From contig CAVJFO010000002.1 of the NCBI GenBank assembly GCA_963648925.1, forward strand, positions 1-64,000: a DNA stretch of 64,000 nt, written 5' to 3'. Below the pieces are notes generated by a model, which was not told the origin of the DNA, made no database searches, and saw only the letters and a list, made by a program, of their open reading frames with translations. Positions 24,308 to 33,027 of the stretch are shown here, piece by piece. Made by a program: the position numbers and the translations under genes. The DNA is from UBA4951 sp963648925 (GTDB lineage Bacteria > Bacillota_I > Bacilli_A > RFN20 > CAG-826). The stretch's first letter is position 1. Each line of letters begins with the position of its first letter.

Positions 24308-24314
24308 AAAAGAA

Positions 24315-26246
24315 ATGAAAGCATTTGCTAAAACTGTTTGGCGTTCATTTATGCAAAATAAGGGGAGATTTATCGGAAATTCCCTGATAGTTTTAATTTC
24401 CTTGTCTCTTTCTTCCGGACTTGCTTCAATGCCTTCTTTGTATCAAGACGCGTATATCGAGGAAAATTACTCTTCAAGCAACGTACCGGACATAATTCTT
24501 AAAAATAAGACGGAAGACGGATTTTCGACTGATGATATTAATAAAATAAAAGAAGATGAAGATGTTAAATATTTGCTGCCATCAATGAATCTTGACTATG
24601 AAAGTGGGGATAACATTTACCGCATATATCTTCACGATCTTTCTTCTGAGGTAGGGAAATTAACCTTGCTTGAAGGGGAATACCCAACAAAGACGTATGA
24701 TTTTTCAAAAAATCTCCCCGTTCTAGCTTTAGAAGGGAACAAGAACAGAAATTCTTATAAAATAGGCGATACCGTAGCGATTAGCCTTGATAAAATGAGT
24801 GAAATGTTCGATGGGCTCGATTTTTCTGAGATGTTTGGCTTTTCATCGCTTAATTTTGAGGTGGTGGGTATCGTATCCTCGCCTTTATATAATTCAGTGC
24901 AAAAGGAAAATGCCATGTTAGAAGGAGATGAAGATAGGTACATAGATTCCGCTTTTTGGCTGGATGAAAAGCTCTTGCCTGAAAAGATTCACATTAATTC
25001 TTTGGACGCGGATATCGCATTGAAATACTTTTTATCCTATACGGATGTTCAAATAGTCTACAAAAACGATCATCAGTATTTTAGCGATGCTTACAAAAAA
25101 GAAATCGACAAAAAGAAAGATTCTTTGCTTGAAGAGTTTGGCGAAGATACGGTTGAAATTTTAACGTTAGAAGAAAATGTTTCCTACAATCTTTTTAAAA
25201 CATATAACGAAAAGGTGCGAAAAATAACATACGTCTTCCCTCTTTTCTTCCTTGTGGTATGTGCTTTAGTCAACTTGATTACAATTTCTAGACTCATAAA
25301 AGACGAAAGACCTTTGATTGCAACTTATTTTTCTTTAGGAATTTCCAAGAGCAAAATCACTTGCAAGTATCTTCTATTCTCTTTTATTTCTGTTACGTTT
25401 GGAGGGATATTGGGGCTTTTAATTGGCTTGCCTTTAGTTCCAAAAGTTGTTTTGCCTGCTTATCAAACTATTTTTGAAATGTCCTCATCTCTTCGTATAA
25501 CTTTCTTTAATTTATCGGGTTTTCTTTTATTCACTGCCGTTTTGCTTATTTCTTTGCTAGTAACCTTATATTGCTCATTACGTTTATTCAAAGAAACTCC
25601 TGCGAATTTAATGAAAGAAGAGGCTCCTAAAGCAGGCAAAAAGATCCTATTAGAGAGAATCCCTTTTATTTGGAATAGGCTTCCATTTCGTTATAAATCT
25701 TCTTTTAGAAATATATTCCGTCAAAAAAAGAATCTCATCTTAACCTCTCTTTCGGTAATTGGCTCGATCGTCCTTTTGCTGCTGGGTTTTGGGCTGCTGA
25801 ATATATCCGACTCACTAAAAGATGACGCTCTTTTCGGAAACGTCGCCTCATCTATGGGTCTTATATCAACCGTTATCGTTTTATTCGCCTTAGCAATGGC
25901 GATCGTAGTTGTTTATTCTTTGGCTAATATGAATATACAAGATAGGAAAAGAGAGATAGCCACCTTAAAAGTCCTTGGCTATCATGAAAAAGAATGTTCT
26001 TCCTATACTTTTAGGGAGATTTTGATCATTTCTGCATTCGCGGCTTTATTAGGTTTGCCAATTGGTGCTGGCTTGATGGCATTTGTCTTTGATTGGCTCG
26101 ATTTTGGCTCGGTATTGGACGTTAAATGGTATTCATATCTCCTTTCTTATGCCATTTTGATATTTACGACCTTCATCGTTAATTTTATGCTTTTCCCAAA
26201 AATTAAAGCGGTTGATATGAATGATTCCTTGAAAACGCTAGATTGA
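24315..26246 (+). CDS. FtsX-like ABC transporter permease
   Basis: 643 residues: N-terminal membrane helix (about 20-40), a large extracytoplasmic domain (about 45-320) rich in acidic residues, three helices (about 325-440), a cytosolic linker, then a second FtsX-type helix set with the final three helices. The motif DRKREIATLKVLGYHEKE before the last helices is diagnostic of the MacB/FtsX permease family. It pairs with the upstream ATPase. Start 24315 is the first ATG after the ATPase stop. Substrate unknown. Confidence 0.88.
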   Translation: MKAFAKTVWRSFMQNKGRFIGNSLIVLISLSLSSGLASMPSLYQDAYIEENYSSSNVPDIILKNKTEDGFSTDDINKIKEDEDVKYLLPSMNLDYESGDNIYRIYLHDLSSEVGKLTLLEGEYPTKTYDFSKNLPVLALEGNKNRNSYKIGDTVAISLDKMSEMFDGLDFSEMFGFSSLNFEVVGIVSSPLYNSVQKENAMLEGDEDRYIDSAFWLDEKLLPEKIHINSLDADIALKYFLSYTDVQIVYKNDHQYFSDAYKKEIDKKKDSLLEEFGEDTVEILTLEENVSYNLFKTYNEKVRKITYVFPLFFLVVCALVNLITISRLIKDERPLIATYFSLGISKSKITCKYLLFSFISVTFGGILGLLIGLPLVPKVVLPAYQTIFEMSSSLRITFFNLSGFLLFTAVLLISLLVTLYCSLRLFKETPANLMKEEAPKAGKKILLERIPFIWNRLPFRYKSSFRNIFRQKKNLILTSLSVIGSIVLLLLGFGLLNISDSLKDDALFGNVASSMGLISTVIVLFALAMAIVVVYSLANMNIQDRKREIATLKVLGYHEKECSSYTFREILIISAFAALLGLPIGAGLMAFVFDWLDFGSVLDVKWYSYLLSYAILIFTTFIVNFMLFPKIKAVDMNDSLKTLD

Positions 26247-26258
26247 TACAAAAAGTAT

Positions 26259-26287
26259 TTGCAAAAGAATTTCTAATCTTTCATAAT
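26259..26287 (+). promoter_or_regulatory. Strong promoter of the small tetraspan gene
   Basis: TTGCAA (26259-26264), 17-base spacer, CATAAT (26282-26287), the same form as the tRNA-Asp/Phe promoter. Confidence 0.58.
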
Positions 26288-26310
26288 TTTTGTGGAAAGG
26301 ATAAATAAAG

Positions 26311-26820
26311 ATGAAAAAAGTTTTAAAATTCTCAGGAGTTGCAGCTTTGCTTTTAGCAATCGTTAGCTTCATTTTAATGCTTAGCACTAGCTCAGTTTCT
26401 ATCACTGGCTCCGCATTCGTATTCTCAAGAACCGGTACTTTCACCGGCATCGAGGGTATTTTCGGCAATGCTGATAGCGGCCTTAAGCCTACATGGTCTG
26501 CGGTAATCGCTTTCGTTTTGATAATCGTTGCTATGATCATTATCATCGCTGGAATCGTTCTCCCTATTCTCAAGATTCACGCTTTAGACAAGGTTGCAGG
26601 CGTTCTTAACCTCGTCGCAGTCGTTGCTTTGATTGTTGCTGGCATCTTCTTATTCATCGAAGTTCCATGCTTCAGGGGCGCTAACGAATTGACTACCGAT
26701 GTTGCTGGCATTACCTATGGATTAGGTGCTGGATGGGTCATCGCAGGTATCTTATCGATACTTGGCGGAGTTGTCGCCATTCTCCCAGCCGTCTTCGATT
26801 TCTTAGGAAAAGGCAAATAA
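26311..26820 (+). CDS. Small four-helix membrane protein, function unknown
   Basis: 169 residues with four hydrophobic segments (about 7-27, 68-92, 98-120, 136-165) and a short Ser/Gly/Thr-rich extracytoplasmic loop after the first. I recognise no family. The ribosome site GGAAAGG (26294-26300), a tRNA-like promoter and a codon choice richer in C-ending codons (ATC, TTC, CTC, GTC) than its neighbours suggest high expression. It has its own terminator and is monocistronic. Confidence 0.7.
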   Translation: MKKVLKFSGVAALLLAIVSFILMLSTSSVSITGSAFVFSRTGTFTGIEGIFGNADSGLKPTWSAVIAFVLIIVAMIIIIAGIVLPILKIHALDKVAGVLNLVAVVALIVAGIFLFIEVPCFRGANELTTDVAGITYGLGAGWVIAGILSILGGVVAILPAVFDFLGKGK

Positions 26821-26842
26821 TAAGAAAAAATCATTTTCTTTT

Positions 26843-26872
26843 AGCCATCTTACGTTAGATGGCTTTTTCTTT
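26843..26872 (+). terminator. Terminator of the tetraspan gene
   Basis: Perfect stem AGCCATCT / AGATGGCT with loop TACGTT, then TTTTTCTTTT. Confidence 0.93.
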
Positions 26873-26881
26873 TGCTATAAT
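26873..26881 (+). promoter_or_regulatory. Extended minus-10 promoter of the TPR-like gene
   Basis: TGC-TATAAT, directly after the preceding terminator and eight bases before the ATG. Confidence 0.55.
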
Positions 26882-26889
26882 ATAAAGGT

Positions 26890-27627
26890 ATGGAAAAAAT
26901 CACATTAGAGAATCTAAGAAGCAATTTTGAATTCCTTCAAAAGAAGGTAAATGAAGACAAAGCAAAGAATTATTCAGTAATCATCCTGTCTTTTAGAAAC
27001 GAGATAATTAAGCAAAAATTCCCTCTTTCTCCATTAGATATGGTAAATCTTGATTTGCTGTATTTTGAGGCATTAAAGATAGACGGAAAGACTTTCAAAG
27101 GAAGAGAAGCACTTGAAGAGGCCTATGATTTGCTTAAAAAAACTAATCCCAATCCTGAAACAAAATTTTATCTTTATAAAAATCTAGGCAATGACTTTCA
27201 AATTCTTGAAGATATAAGAAAGGAATTAAAATGCTTTTCCGAAGCGTCATTTCTCGCTAGCAAACTTGGAAGAAAAGATGAGGCGATCGCTCTTAAAAAG
27301 GATGTGATTTCCTTAGCAAAACGTTTTTCAAAGGATGAAATAGCCGAATACATGCCAGCTTATGAAGAACTCATTCTTCAATTCGGAAAGGAAGACGGAA
27401 CAAAATTATTCGCTCTTGAAAAAGAAGAGCCAAATATTATTTTTGACGAAATTGAAACAAATCCCTTTTACGTTTGCTTAATTGATAAAGTTAATGCTAA
27501 AATCGATACATATTTTACAGAAAACAAAGAAGAGTTTTCCGAACAAAAATTCAACTTTCTCAAAAGAAAATATCTTAAGGAAGAAGGTTTGGAATGGACT
27601 CCGCCATACAAAAATAACAAAGCCTGA
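26890..27627 (+). CDS. Helical TPR-like protein of unknown function
   Basis: 245 residues, soluble, strongly helical, with Leu/Tyr/Ala spacing suggesting three to four tetratricopeptide-like helix pairs (e.g. FYLYKNLGNDFQILEDIRKE then CFSEASFLASKLGRKDEAI). I do not recognise a family. The transcript would carry only a few bases before the ATG. The 85 bases after it carry no clear terminator, so read-through to the symporter gene is possible. Confidence 0.65.
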   Translation: MEKITLENLRSNFEFLQKKVNEDKAKNYSVIILSFRNEIIKQKFPLSPLDMVNLDLLYFEALKIDGKTFKGREALEEAYDLLKKTNPNPETKFYLYKNLGNDFQILEDIRKELKCFSEASFLASKLGRKDEAIALKKDVISLAKRFSKDEIAEYMPAYEELILQFGKEDGTKLFALEKEEPNIIFDEIETNPFYVCLIDKVNAKIDTYFTENKEEFSEQKFNFLKRKYLKEEGLEWTPPYKNNKA

Positions 27628-27712
27628 TAATCCCATATTTTTGTAACAGAAGTGCCAATTTACCGATTTCGTATTTTTATTTTTTGCCGTATGTGCTAAA
27701 TTAATTAAGCAT

Positions 27713-29215
27713 ATGAAAAATAAAACAGCGCCTCTGACGGAAGAGAAATCTTCTACCACGGCTGCACCTTTTAAACTCAACATCAAGCGAACTTTTATTA
27801 TTGGTTTCGCATTCTTTGGAATCTTGCTACTTTGGCAGGTTTACGATTCGTGGTGTCCAACGATTTTAACGGATTTATTCCTGAAAGCGATGTATGGGGT
27901 TACCACGGCAGAAGCTAGCGATACTCAAGTGAGATCGTTGCAGTATCTAGTCGGAGTTATTATGGCCTTAGATAACCTAGCGGCCTTGATTCTTCTCCCG
28001 ATTTTCGGACATTTGTCTGATAAAACAAACACGAAAATCGGCAAGCGTATGCCTTATATTCTTGTTGGAACATTCGTTTGTGCGGTAGCTTTCCCTTTCA
28101 TTCCTCTTTTCTACCATTACAATAACATCGCCGGAACCATTTCAATGATGGCAATAGTTGTCATTTTTATGATGATGTATCGAAATCCTGCGGTTGCTTT
28201 GATGCCTGATATAACTCCTAAACCTTTGCGTTCAAAAGCTAATGGCATCATCAATATCATGGGCTATATTGGTGGAGCCTTTGCTACGGTGGTTGGGATT
28301 TTCTTTGTTATGTCCGAATACCTTGGCTCAAAAACGACAATCGTCAACGGAGAAAAAGTTTTAGCTGAGCACACCTGGGCTTATAACAATATTTGGGCGA
28401 TTGAAGTGCCTTTCCTTGTTGCTTCGGTTTTGATGGTGATTTCCGCTCTTGTGCTTTTCTTCTTGGTCAAAGAAAACAAAATCAAAGAAGAAATGAAAGA
28501 TGAATTAGCCCGCGGAGAAGAAATGTCTGCGACAATCGATAAGGTTGACGATGATAAACCTTTGACGAAAGCGAACAAAATCATGCTTTTCTTGATTCTT
28601 GGCGCCGAATTCTTCTGGTTTATGGCGGATAATGGCATTGGAACCTTTATGGGAAATTACACGATTTATTATCTTGGCGCCTCCTCGTCTAGCAACATGA
28701 TCAATACGATTGTTGGCGGAATCGGCTCGGTCTTAGGTTTTGCCTTAGGCGGATACATCGCCGAGAAAATCGGTCGCAAATGGACGATATTTAGCGGACT
28801 TTCATTAACATGTGTTGCTTATGCGGTCTGGCTTGTCATGAATTTTACGGTTTTAAAAGATTCGATGCACAGTGGCTCATTCCCGGTTATTATCTACGTG
28901 GTTTGGTTTGTAAAAGGGTTTGGAATGTCCTTGGTTCACCTTAATTCTTTCCCAATGGTCGTTGAACTTTGCTCCTCTAAGAAAATCGGCGCCTTTACTG
29001 GATATTATTACGCTTCCTCAATGGCAGCCCAAACAATTACTCCAATCGCTTTAGGATCTTTGTTATTAATTCCTCAATTTTCTTTCTCGTTCTTGCCTTT
29101 ATACGCATTAGTTTGCTTAGTTTGCGCAATGGTTATATTCTTCTTTGTTAAATCAGTAAAAAGAAACGGGATAGCAGTTAAGAAAGGCCTAGAGGCATTT
29201 GATAGCGATGATTGA
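27713..29215 (+). CDS. GPH/SLC45-type MFS sugar symporter
   Basis: 500 residues with about twelve membrane segments. The loop motif GHLSDKTNTKIGKRMPYI between helices 2 and 3 and the later GGYIAEKIGRKW are characteristic of glycoside-pentoside-hexuronide or SLC45-type carriers. It probably imports a disaccharide with H+ or Na+. The Leloir genes (galM-galT-galK) start about 2.8 kb downstream, and a pullulanase lies further on, so a galactoside or alpha-glucoside is plausible (inference). A TGC-TAAATT extended minus-10 is ten bases before the ATG. Confidence 0.85.
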   Translation: MKNKTAPLTEEKSSTTAAPFKLNIKRTFIIGFAFFGILLLWQVYDSWCPTILTDLFLKAMYGVTTAEASDTQVRSLQYLVGVIMALDNLAALILLPIFGHLSDKTNTKIGKRMPYILVGTFVCAVAFPFIPLFYHYNNIAGTISMMAIVVIFMMMYRNPAVALMPDITPKPLRSKANGIINIMGYIGGAFATVVGIFFVMSEYLGSKTTIVNGEKVLAEHTWAYNNIWAIEVPFLVASVLMVISALVLFFLVKENKIKEEMKDELARGEEMSATIDKVDDDKPLTKANKIMLFLILGAEFFWFMADNGIGTFMGNYTIYYLGASSSSNMINTIVGGIGSVLGFALGGYIAEKIGRKWTIFSGLSLTCVAYAVWLVMNFTVLKDSMHSGSFPVIIYVVWFVKGFGMSLVHLNSFPMVVELCSSKKIGAFTGYYYASSMAAQTITPIALGSLLLIPQFSFSFLPLYALVCLVCAMVIFFFVKSVKRNGIAVKKGLEAFDSDD

Positions 29216-29240
29216 TGGGTCTCTTCTTTGAAGAGAAAAC

Positions 29241-29269
29241 TTAACATTTAGCAAAATATCTCATACAAT
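29241..29269 (+). promoter_or_regulatory. Promoter of cardiolipin synthase
   Basis: TTAACA (29241-29246), 17-base spacer, TACAAT (29264-29269), eight bases before the ATG. Confidence 0.58.
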
Positions 29270-29277
29270 AATAAGGT

Positions 29278-30840
29278 ATGAGATTTTTTCGTAGACGCGC
29301 TTGGTCAATGATTCTGACCTACATTACGGTTTTGCTTGAAATAGCTTTAATCGTCACTGGAGTCGTTTTATACACGATTTACGATTTTTCTAGTGCAGCA
29401 GTTGTAACGGTTATCGTTGAAATAATAATTATCAATTTTGTTTTGGGCTTGATTATCATGATGAGTGAATCCGCTTCATCTTTTAAGATAACCTGGCTTT
29501 TTATCGTTGGCATGATTCCGATTATTGGACCTACATTCTATATTTTGTTTGCCCACAAATATACTTCAACTAGGCAGAAAAAATATTTTAAAAATTATTT
29601 TTCCATTTTAGGAAATGCCGAGCAAATCGAAGCGATAAACAATATAGCAAAAGAAAAGAGCTGCGCTGGATATAAAGCTGCAAAATACCTTGAAAACTCA
29701 ACAAACGGCGTTTTGTACGGTCATTCGAAAGTCTCCTATTTCCCATTTGGCGAGGATATGTTCCCTAAGATGTTAGAGGATCTAAGAAACGCCAAACATT
29801 ATATTTATTTGGAGTTTTTCATCATTACTAAGGGAAAGATGTGGGATTCTATTTTTGAAATCCTCAAAGAAAAAGCCAAAGAAGGAGTAGATGTTCGCGT
29901 CGTGTGGGATGATGTTGGCAATTTTGCCTTAAGACCTATCATTTACGAAGATGAATTAGCCAAATATGGCATAAAAGGCCGTGTTTATGGCAAGGTAAAA
30001 CCATTTGTTGACGCACGTCTTTCACAAAGAGACCACCGCAAAATCATGGTGATTGACGGTTATATCGGTTATACGGGTGGCGTTAACTTAGCCGATGAAT
30101 ACATAAATGTGGAAAACCGCTTCGGAGTATGGAAAGATAACGCCATAAGAGTTGAAGGCGAGGCGGTTTATGGATACACTCTCCTTTTCCTTTCGACTTG
30201 GATGACTAATTTCGACCCTAAAAACGTTATCGATTACGATTATTACAAACCAAGCAAATTTATGCCTGAAGAAGATAGGTATATTCCAAATGATTGCCTC
30301 GTTCTCCCTTATGGCGACGTTCCTTATACGATTAGAAACGCTGGCGAAAGCACCTATATGTCGATTTTAAATAACGCTAATTCCTACGTTTATATAACAA
30401 CCCCTTATCTTATTCCTTCCGAAAATCTTATAAGTTCTTTGACTTTAGCCGCTCTTTCTGGACTTGATATTAGAATAATTACGCCTGGAATACCGGATAA
30501 AAAGATTGTTTATCAATTAACTAGATCTTTTTATGGTCAATTGCTCAAAGCTGGAGTCAAAATTTACGAGTTCAAAGATGGTTTCATCCATGCTAAAACG
30601 TTTGTTTCCGATGATATGTTATCAACTGTTGGAACGATAAATCTCGATTTCCGTTCCCTTTATCTCCATTCTGAAAACGGAACTTTGCTCATTGGTGAAA
30701 ATATCGCAAAGGAAATAAAGGAAGATTACCTAAAAACTTTAACTCGCTGCAATGAGATTAAATACGAAACTTGGCTTCATTGGAGAAAAAGGAAAGGTCT
30801 TTTATGGCAATTCCTAAAAATATTCTCTCCATTCCTATAA
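29278..30840 (+). CDS. cls: Cardiolipin synthase
   Basis: 520 residues: two to three N-terminal membrane helices, then two phospholipase-D domains with HxK motifs, HRK at residues 253-255 (followed by GYTGGVNLADEY) and HAK at 438-440 (followed by GTINLDFRSLYLHSENG). It joins two phosphatidylglycerol molecules to give cardiolipin plus glycerol at the membrane. Length and domain order are standard. The ADH gene follows after three bases. Confidence 0.95.
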   Translation: MRFFRRRAWSMILTYITVLLEIALIVTGVVLYTIYDFSSAAVVTVIVEIIIINFVLGLIIMMSESASSFKITWLFIVGMIPIIGPTFYILFAHKYTSTRQKKYFKNYFSILGNAEQIEAINNIAKEKSCAGYKAAKYLENSTNGVLYGHSKVSYFPFGEDMFPKMLEDLRNAKHYIYLEFFIITKGKMWDSIFEILKEKAKEGVDVRVVWDDVGNFALRPIIYEDELAKYGIKGRVYGKVKPFVDARLSQRDHRKIMVIDGYIGYTGGVNLADEYINVENRFGVWKDNAIRVEGEAVYGYTLLFLSTWMTNFDPKNVIDYDYYKPSKFMPEEDRYIPNDCLVLPYGDVPYTIRNAGESTYMSILNNANSYVYITTPYLIPSENLISSLTLAALSGLDIRIITPGIPDKKIVYQLTRSFYGQLLKAGVKIYEFKDGFIHAKTFVSDDMLSTVGTINLDFRSLYLHSENGTLLIGENIAKEIKEDYLKTLTRCNEIKYETWLHWRKRKGLLWQFLKIFSPFL

Positions 30841-30843
30841 TTT

Positions 30844-32040
30844 ATGAACATTTTTGAAAAAGCTTATTGCAGATCATATCAATTCTTCCTCAACAGAATC
30901 GCAATGCCTTTTGTTTCTTTTCCTAAACAAATTTTGTTTGAAGGGAAAAATTCTTTAATGAAAATTCCTTCTTTTTTAAGGGAAAAAGGTTTCAAAAAAC
31001 CTCTCATAATCGTCTCTAATTCCGTTTCAAAAAATACATATTACCAAGAATTTAAAAATTCTCTCTTTGAATATTCTTTGAATTTCGTCGAATTCAAGGA
31101 GATAAAACAAAACCCTGAGTTTAAAACAATTCTGAAAGCGAAAGATGTGGCGATTAGCAATGAGGTTGACTCAATAATTGCTATCGGCGGCGGATCCGTC
31201 ATTGATACGGCGAAGGCTGTCGGTGCTCTTCTAGCAAACAAAAACTCTAAATTAGAAAAACTAAAAGGCTTGCTTAAAGTGAAAAAGCCTTACTCAATGC
31301 TTATCGCCGTTCCTACAACCGCAGGAAGTGGTTCGGAAACAACGATAGCTTCAGTAATCACGAATGCCGAAAAGAACGACAAATTCGCGATCAACTCCCC
31401 AAATCTTTTGCCTCAAGTTGCCGTGCTTGATGACGAATTGCTTAGAAGTCTTCCGAAAAACATAATAGCCAATTGCGGCATGGACGCTTTAACTCACGCT
31501 CTTGAAGCGTATTTAGGAAACGCTTTAACGAAAGAAACCGAAAAAGCCTCTATCGAAGCGGTTAAACTTATTTACTCCTCGTTACTAAACTTCTATGCTA
31601 ACCAAAATGATGATAAAGCACGGTCAGACATGCTTAAGGCATCATATCTTGCTGGGGTTGCCTTTACTCGATCTTATGTTGGATATGTTCACGCTATCGC
31701 CCATTCTCTAGGCGGTAAATATGATGTAGCACATGGCCTTGCAAATGCGGTTATATTGCCTTATTTACTAGATAAATATAAGAAAAAGAGTTCAAAGAAA
31801 CTCAATAATCTTGTTTCTTTGCTTGGACAAAAAGATGAAAATGAATTCATAAGCTGGGTTAAGGATTTGAATGATAAAATGGGCATTCCTAAGGGATTTA
31901 TGGGTATAATTAAAGAGGAAGGTATCTCTTTTCTTGCTAAACATGCGGCAAAAGAGGCAAATCCGTTATACCCTGTACCGTTAGAGTTATCAGAAAAAGA
32001 ATTAGAAGATATAATCAAGGAGTTAGCGAAAAAATGTTGA
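30844..32040 (+). CDS. Iron-containing alcohol dehydrogenase
   Basis: 398 residues. The NAD-binding GGGSVIDTAKAVGAL, PTTAGSGSETT, and metal-ligand region with His residues in GMDALTHALEAY and VHAIAHSLGGKYDVAHG match the Fe-ADH family. It interconverts alcohols and aldehydes with NAD(P)H, often to dispose of reductant in fermentation. It sits between cls and galM and overlaps galM by seven bases, so it may serve sugar fermentation here. Confidence 0.92.
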   Translation: MNIFEKAYCRSYQFFLNRIAMPFVSFPKQILFEGKNSLMKIPSFLREKGFKKPLIIVSNSVSKNTYYQEFKNSLFEYSLNFVEFKEIKQNPEFKTILKAKDVAISNEVDSIIAIGGGSVIDTAKAVGALLANKNSKLEKLKGLLKVKKPYSMLIAVPTTAGSGSETTIASVITNAEKNDKFAINSPNLLPQVAVLDDELLRSLPKNIIANCGMDALTHALEAYLGNALTKETEKASIEAVKLIYSSLLNFYANQNDDKARSDMLKASYLAGVAFTRSYVGYVHAIAHSLGGKYDVAHGLANAVILPYLLDKYKKKSSKKLNNLVSLLGQKDENEFISWVKDLNDKMGIPKGFMGIIKEEGISFLAKHAAKEANPLYPVPLELSEKELEDIIKELAKKC

Positions 32041-33023
32041 TTGAAAGCAAAAATATATCGAATGCGACCTTTCTTACCGCCACAAATTCAGTGGGAATGG
32101 AAGTTACTTTATGTGATTTTGGCGCGGGTATCTATCAATTAAAACTTGATGGAGTCCCGATGATAGCCGGTTTTAAAGATCACGAAGCATGGATGAAAGA
32201 TGACGCATACCATGGAAAATGCATCGGAAGAATTGCCGGCAGAATCCCTAACGGCACCCTTTCTTTCAAAGGCGAATCTTATCAGATAAATCAAAATGAA
32301 GGAAACAAAACCCTTCATGGCGGAAAAGAAGGATATTCATTTAAGCTTTTCAAAATGGATATGTCGAATAAAAAAGAAGGCTTAATCGTTGATTATTACC
32401 TTACATCCGAAGATCTTGATCAAGGATTTCCGGGAGAAGTCTCAACTAGGGTCCGTTATATAATTCCGGAGAAAGAAAGAAGACTTAGAATAGAATTTAA
32501 ATCTGTTTCTAAGAAAGAAACGCCGATGGACCTTACAATCCACACCTATTTCAATCTTGGCGCTGAATCATCAATCAAAAATGACACACTCAAAGTCGAC
32601 GCAAATAGCATCCTCACCTATAATGACGATTTGACAGCGAAAAATTACATCGATATTCCTACCTTTACCGACCTAAATGAAGGTAAAATAATTAATGAAG
32701 TGATAACAAACGATTATTTCTCAAAGATTGGCGGACTTGATACGGCCTTTCATAAAGAGGAAAGAAACAAAGATAATCCCCACGTTATTCTTGAAAACGA
32801 TAAATATTCTCTTATTTTGTCCTCTTCATATGACGATGTTGTCATTTATACGAGCAATTGTGGGCCATTCGGACAAGAACTGAGCAACGGAAACATCAAT
32901 TCTCAGCATTGTTCGATTGCCTTAGAACCGCAATATAAGGCTTTAGACTTTGAAAAGATGCTTGTAAAAGAAGGGGAAGCCCAAAGAAATTTCATTGAAT
33001 ACAAATTTGAGATAAAGGAGTAA
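32034..33023 (+). CDS. galM: Aldose 1-epimerase (galactose mutarotase)
   Basis: 329 residues. Substrate-binding and catalytic positions are visible: GRIAGRIPNG, LHGGKEG (His), TIHTYFNL (His) and the catalytic Glu in IALEPQYK. It interconverts alpha and beta anomers of galactose, feeding the galactokinase two genes downstream. It begins inside the ADH gene, and galT follows after four bases, giving an operon galM-galT-galK. Confidence 0.95.
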   Translation: MLIESKNISNATFLTATNSVGMEVTLCDFGAGIYQLKLDGVPMIAGFKDHEAWMKDDAYHGKCIGRIAGRIPNGTLSFKGESYQINQNEGNKTLHGGKEGYSFKLFKMDMSNKKEGLIVDYYLTSEDLDQGFPGEVSTRVRYIIPEKERRLRIEFKSVSKKETPMDLTIHTYFNLGAESSIKNDTLKVDANSILTYNDDLTAKNYIDIPTFTDLNEGKIINEVITNDYFSKIGGLDTAFHKEERNKDNPHVILENDKYSLILSSSYDDVVIYTSNCGPFGQELSNGNINSQHCSIALEPQYKALDFEKMLVKEGEAQRNFIEYKFEIKE

Positions 33024-33027
33024 AAAG

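Noticed and set aside
24255..24314. Upstream start for the FtsX-like permease
   Set aside because: It would overlap the ATPase gene end by over 50 bases and add residues unlike the family; the ATG at 24315 fits.
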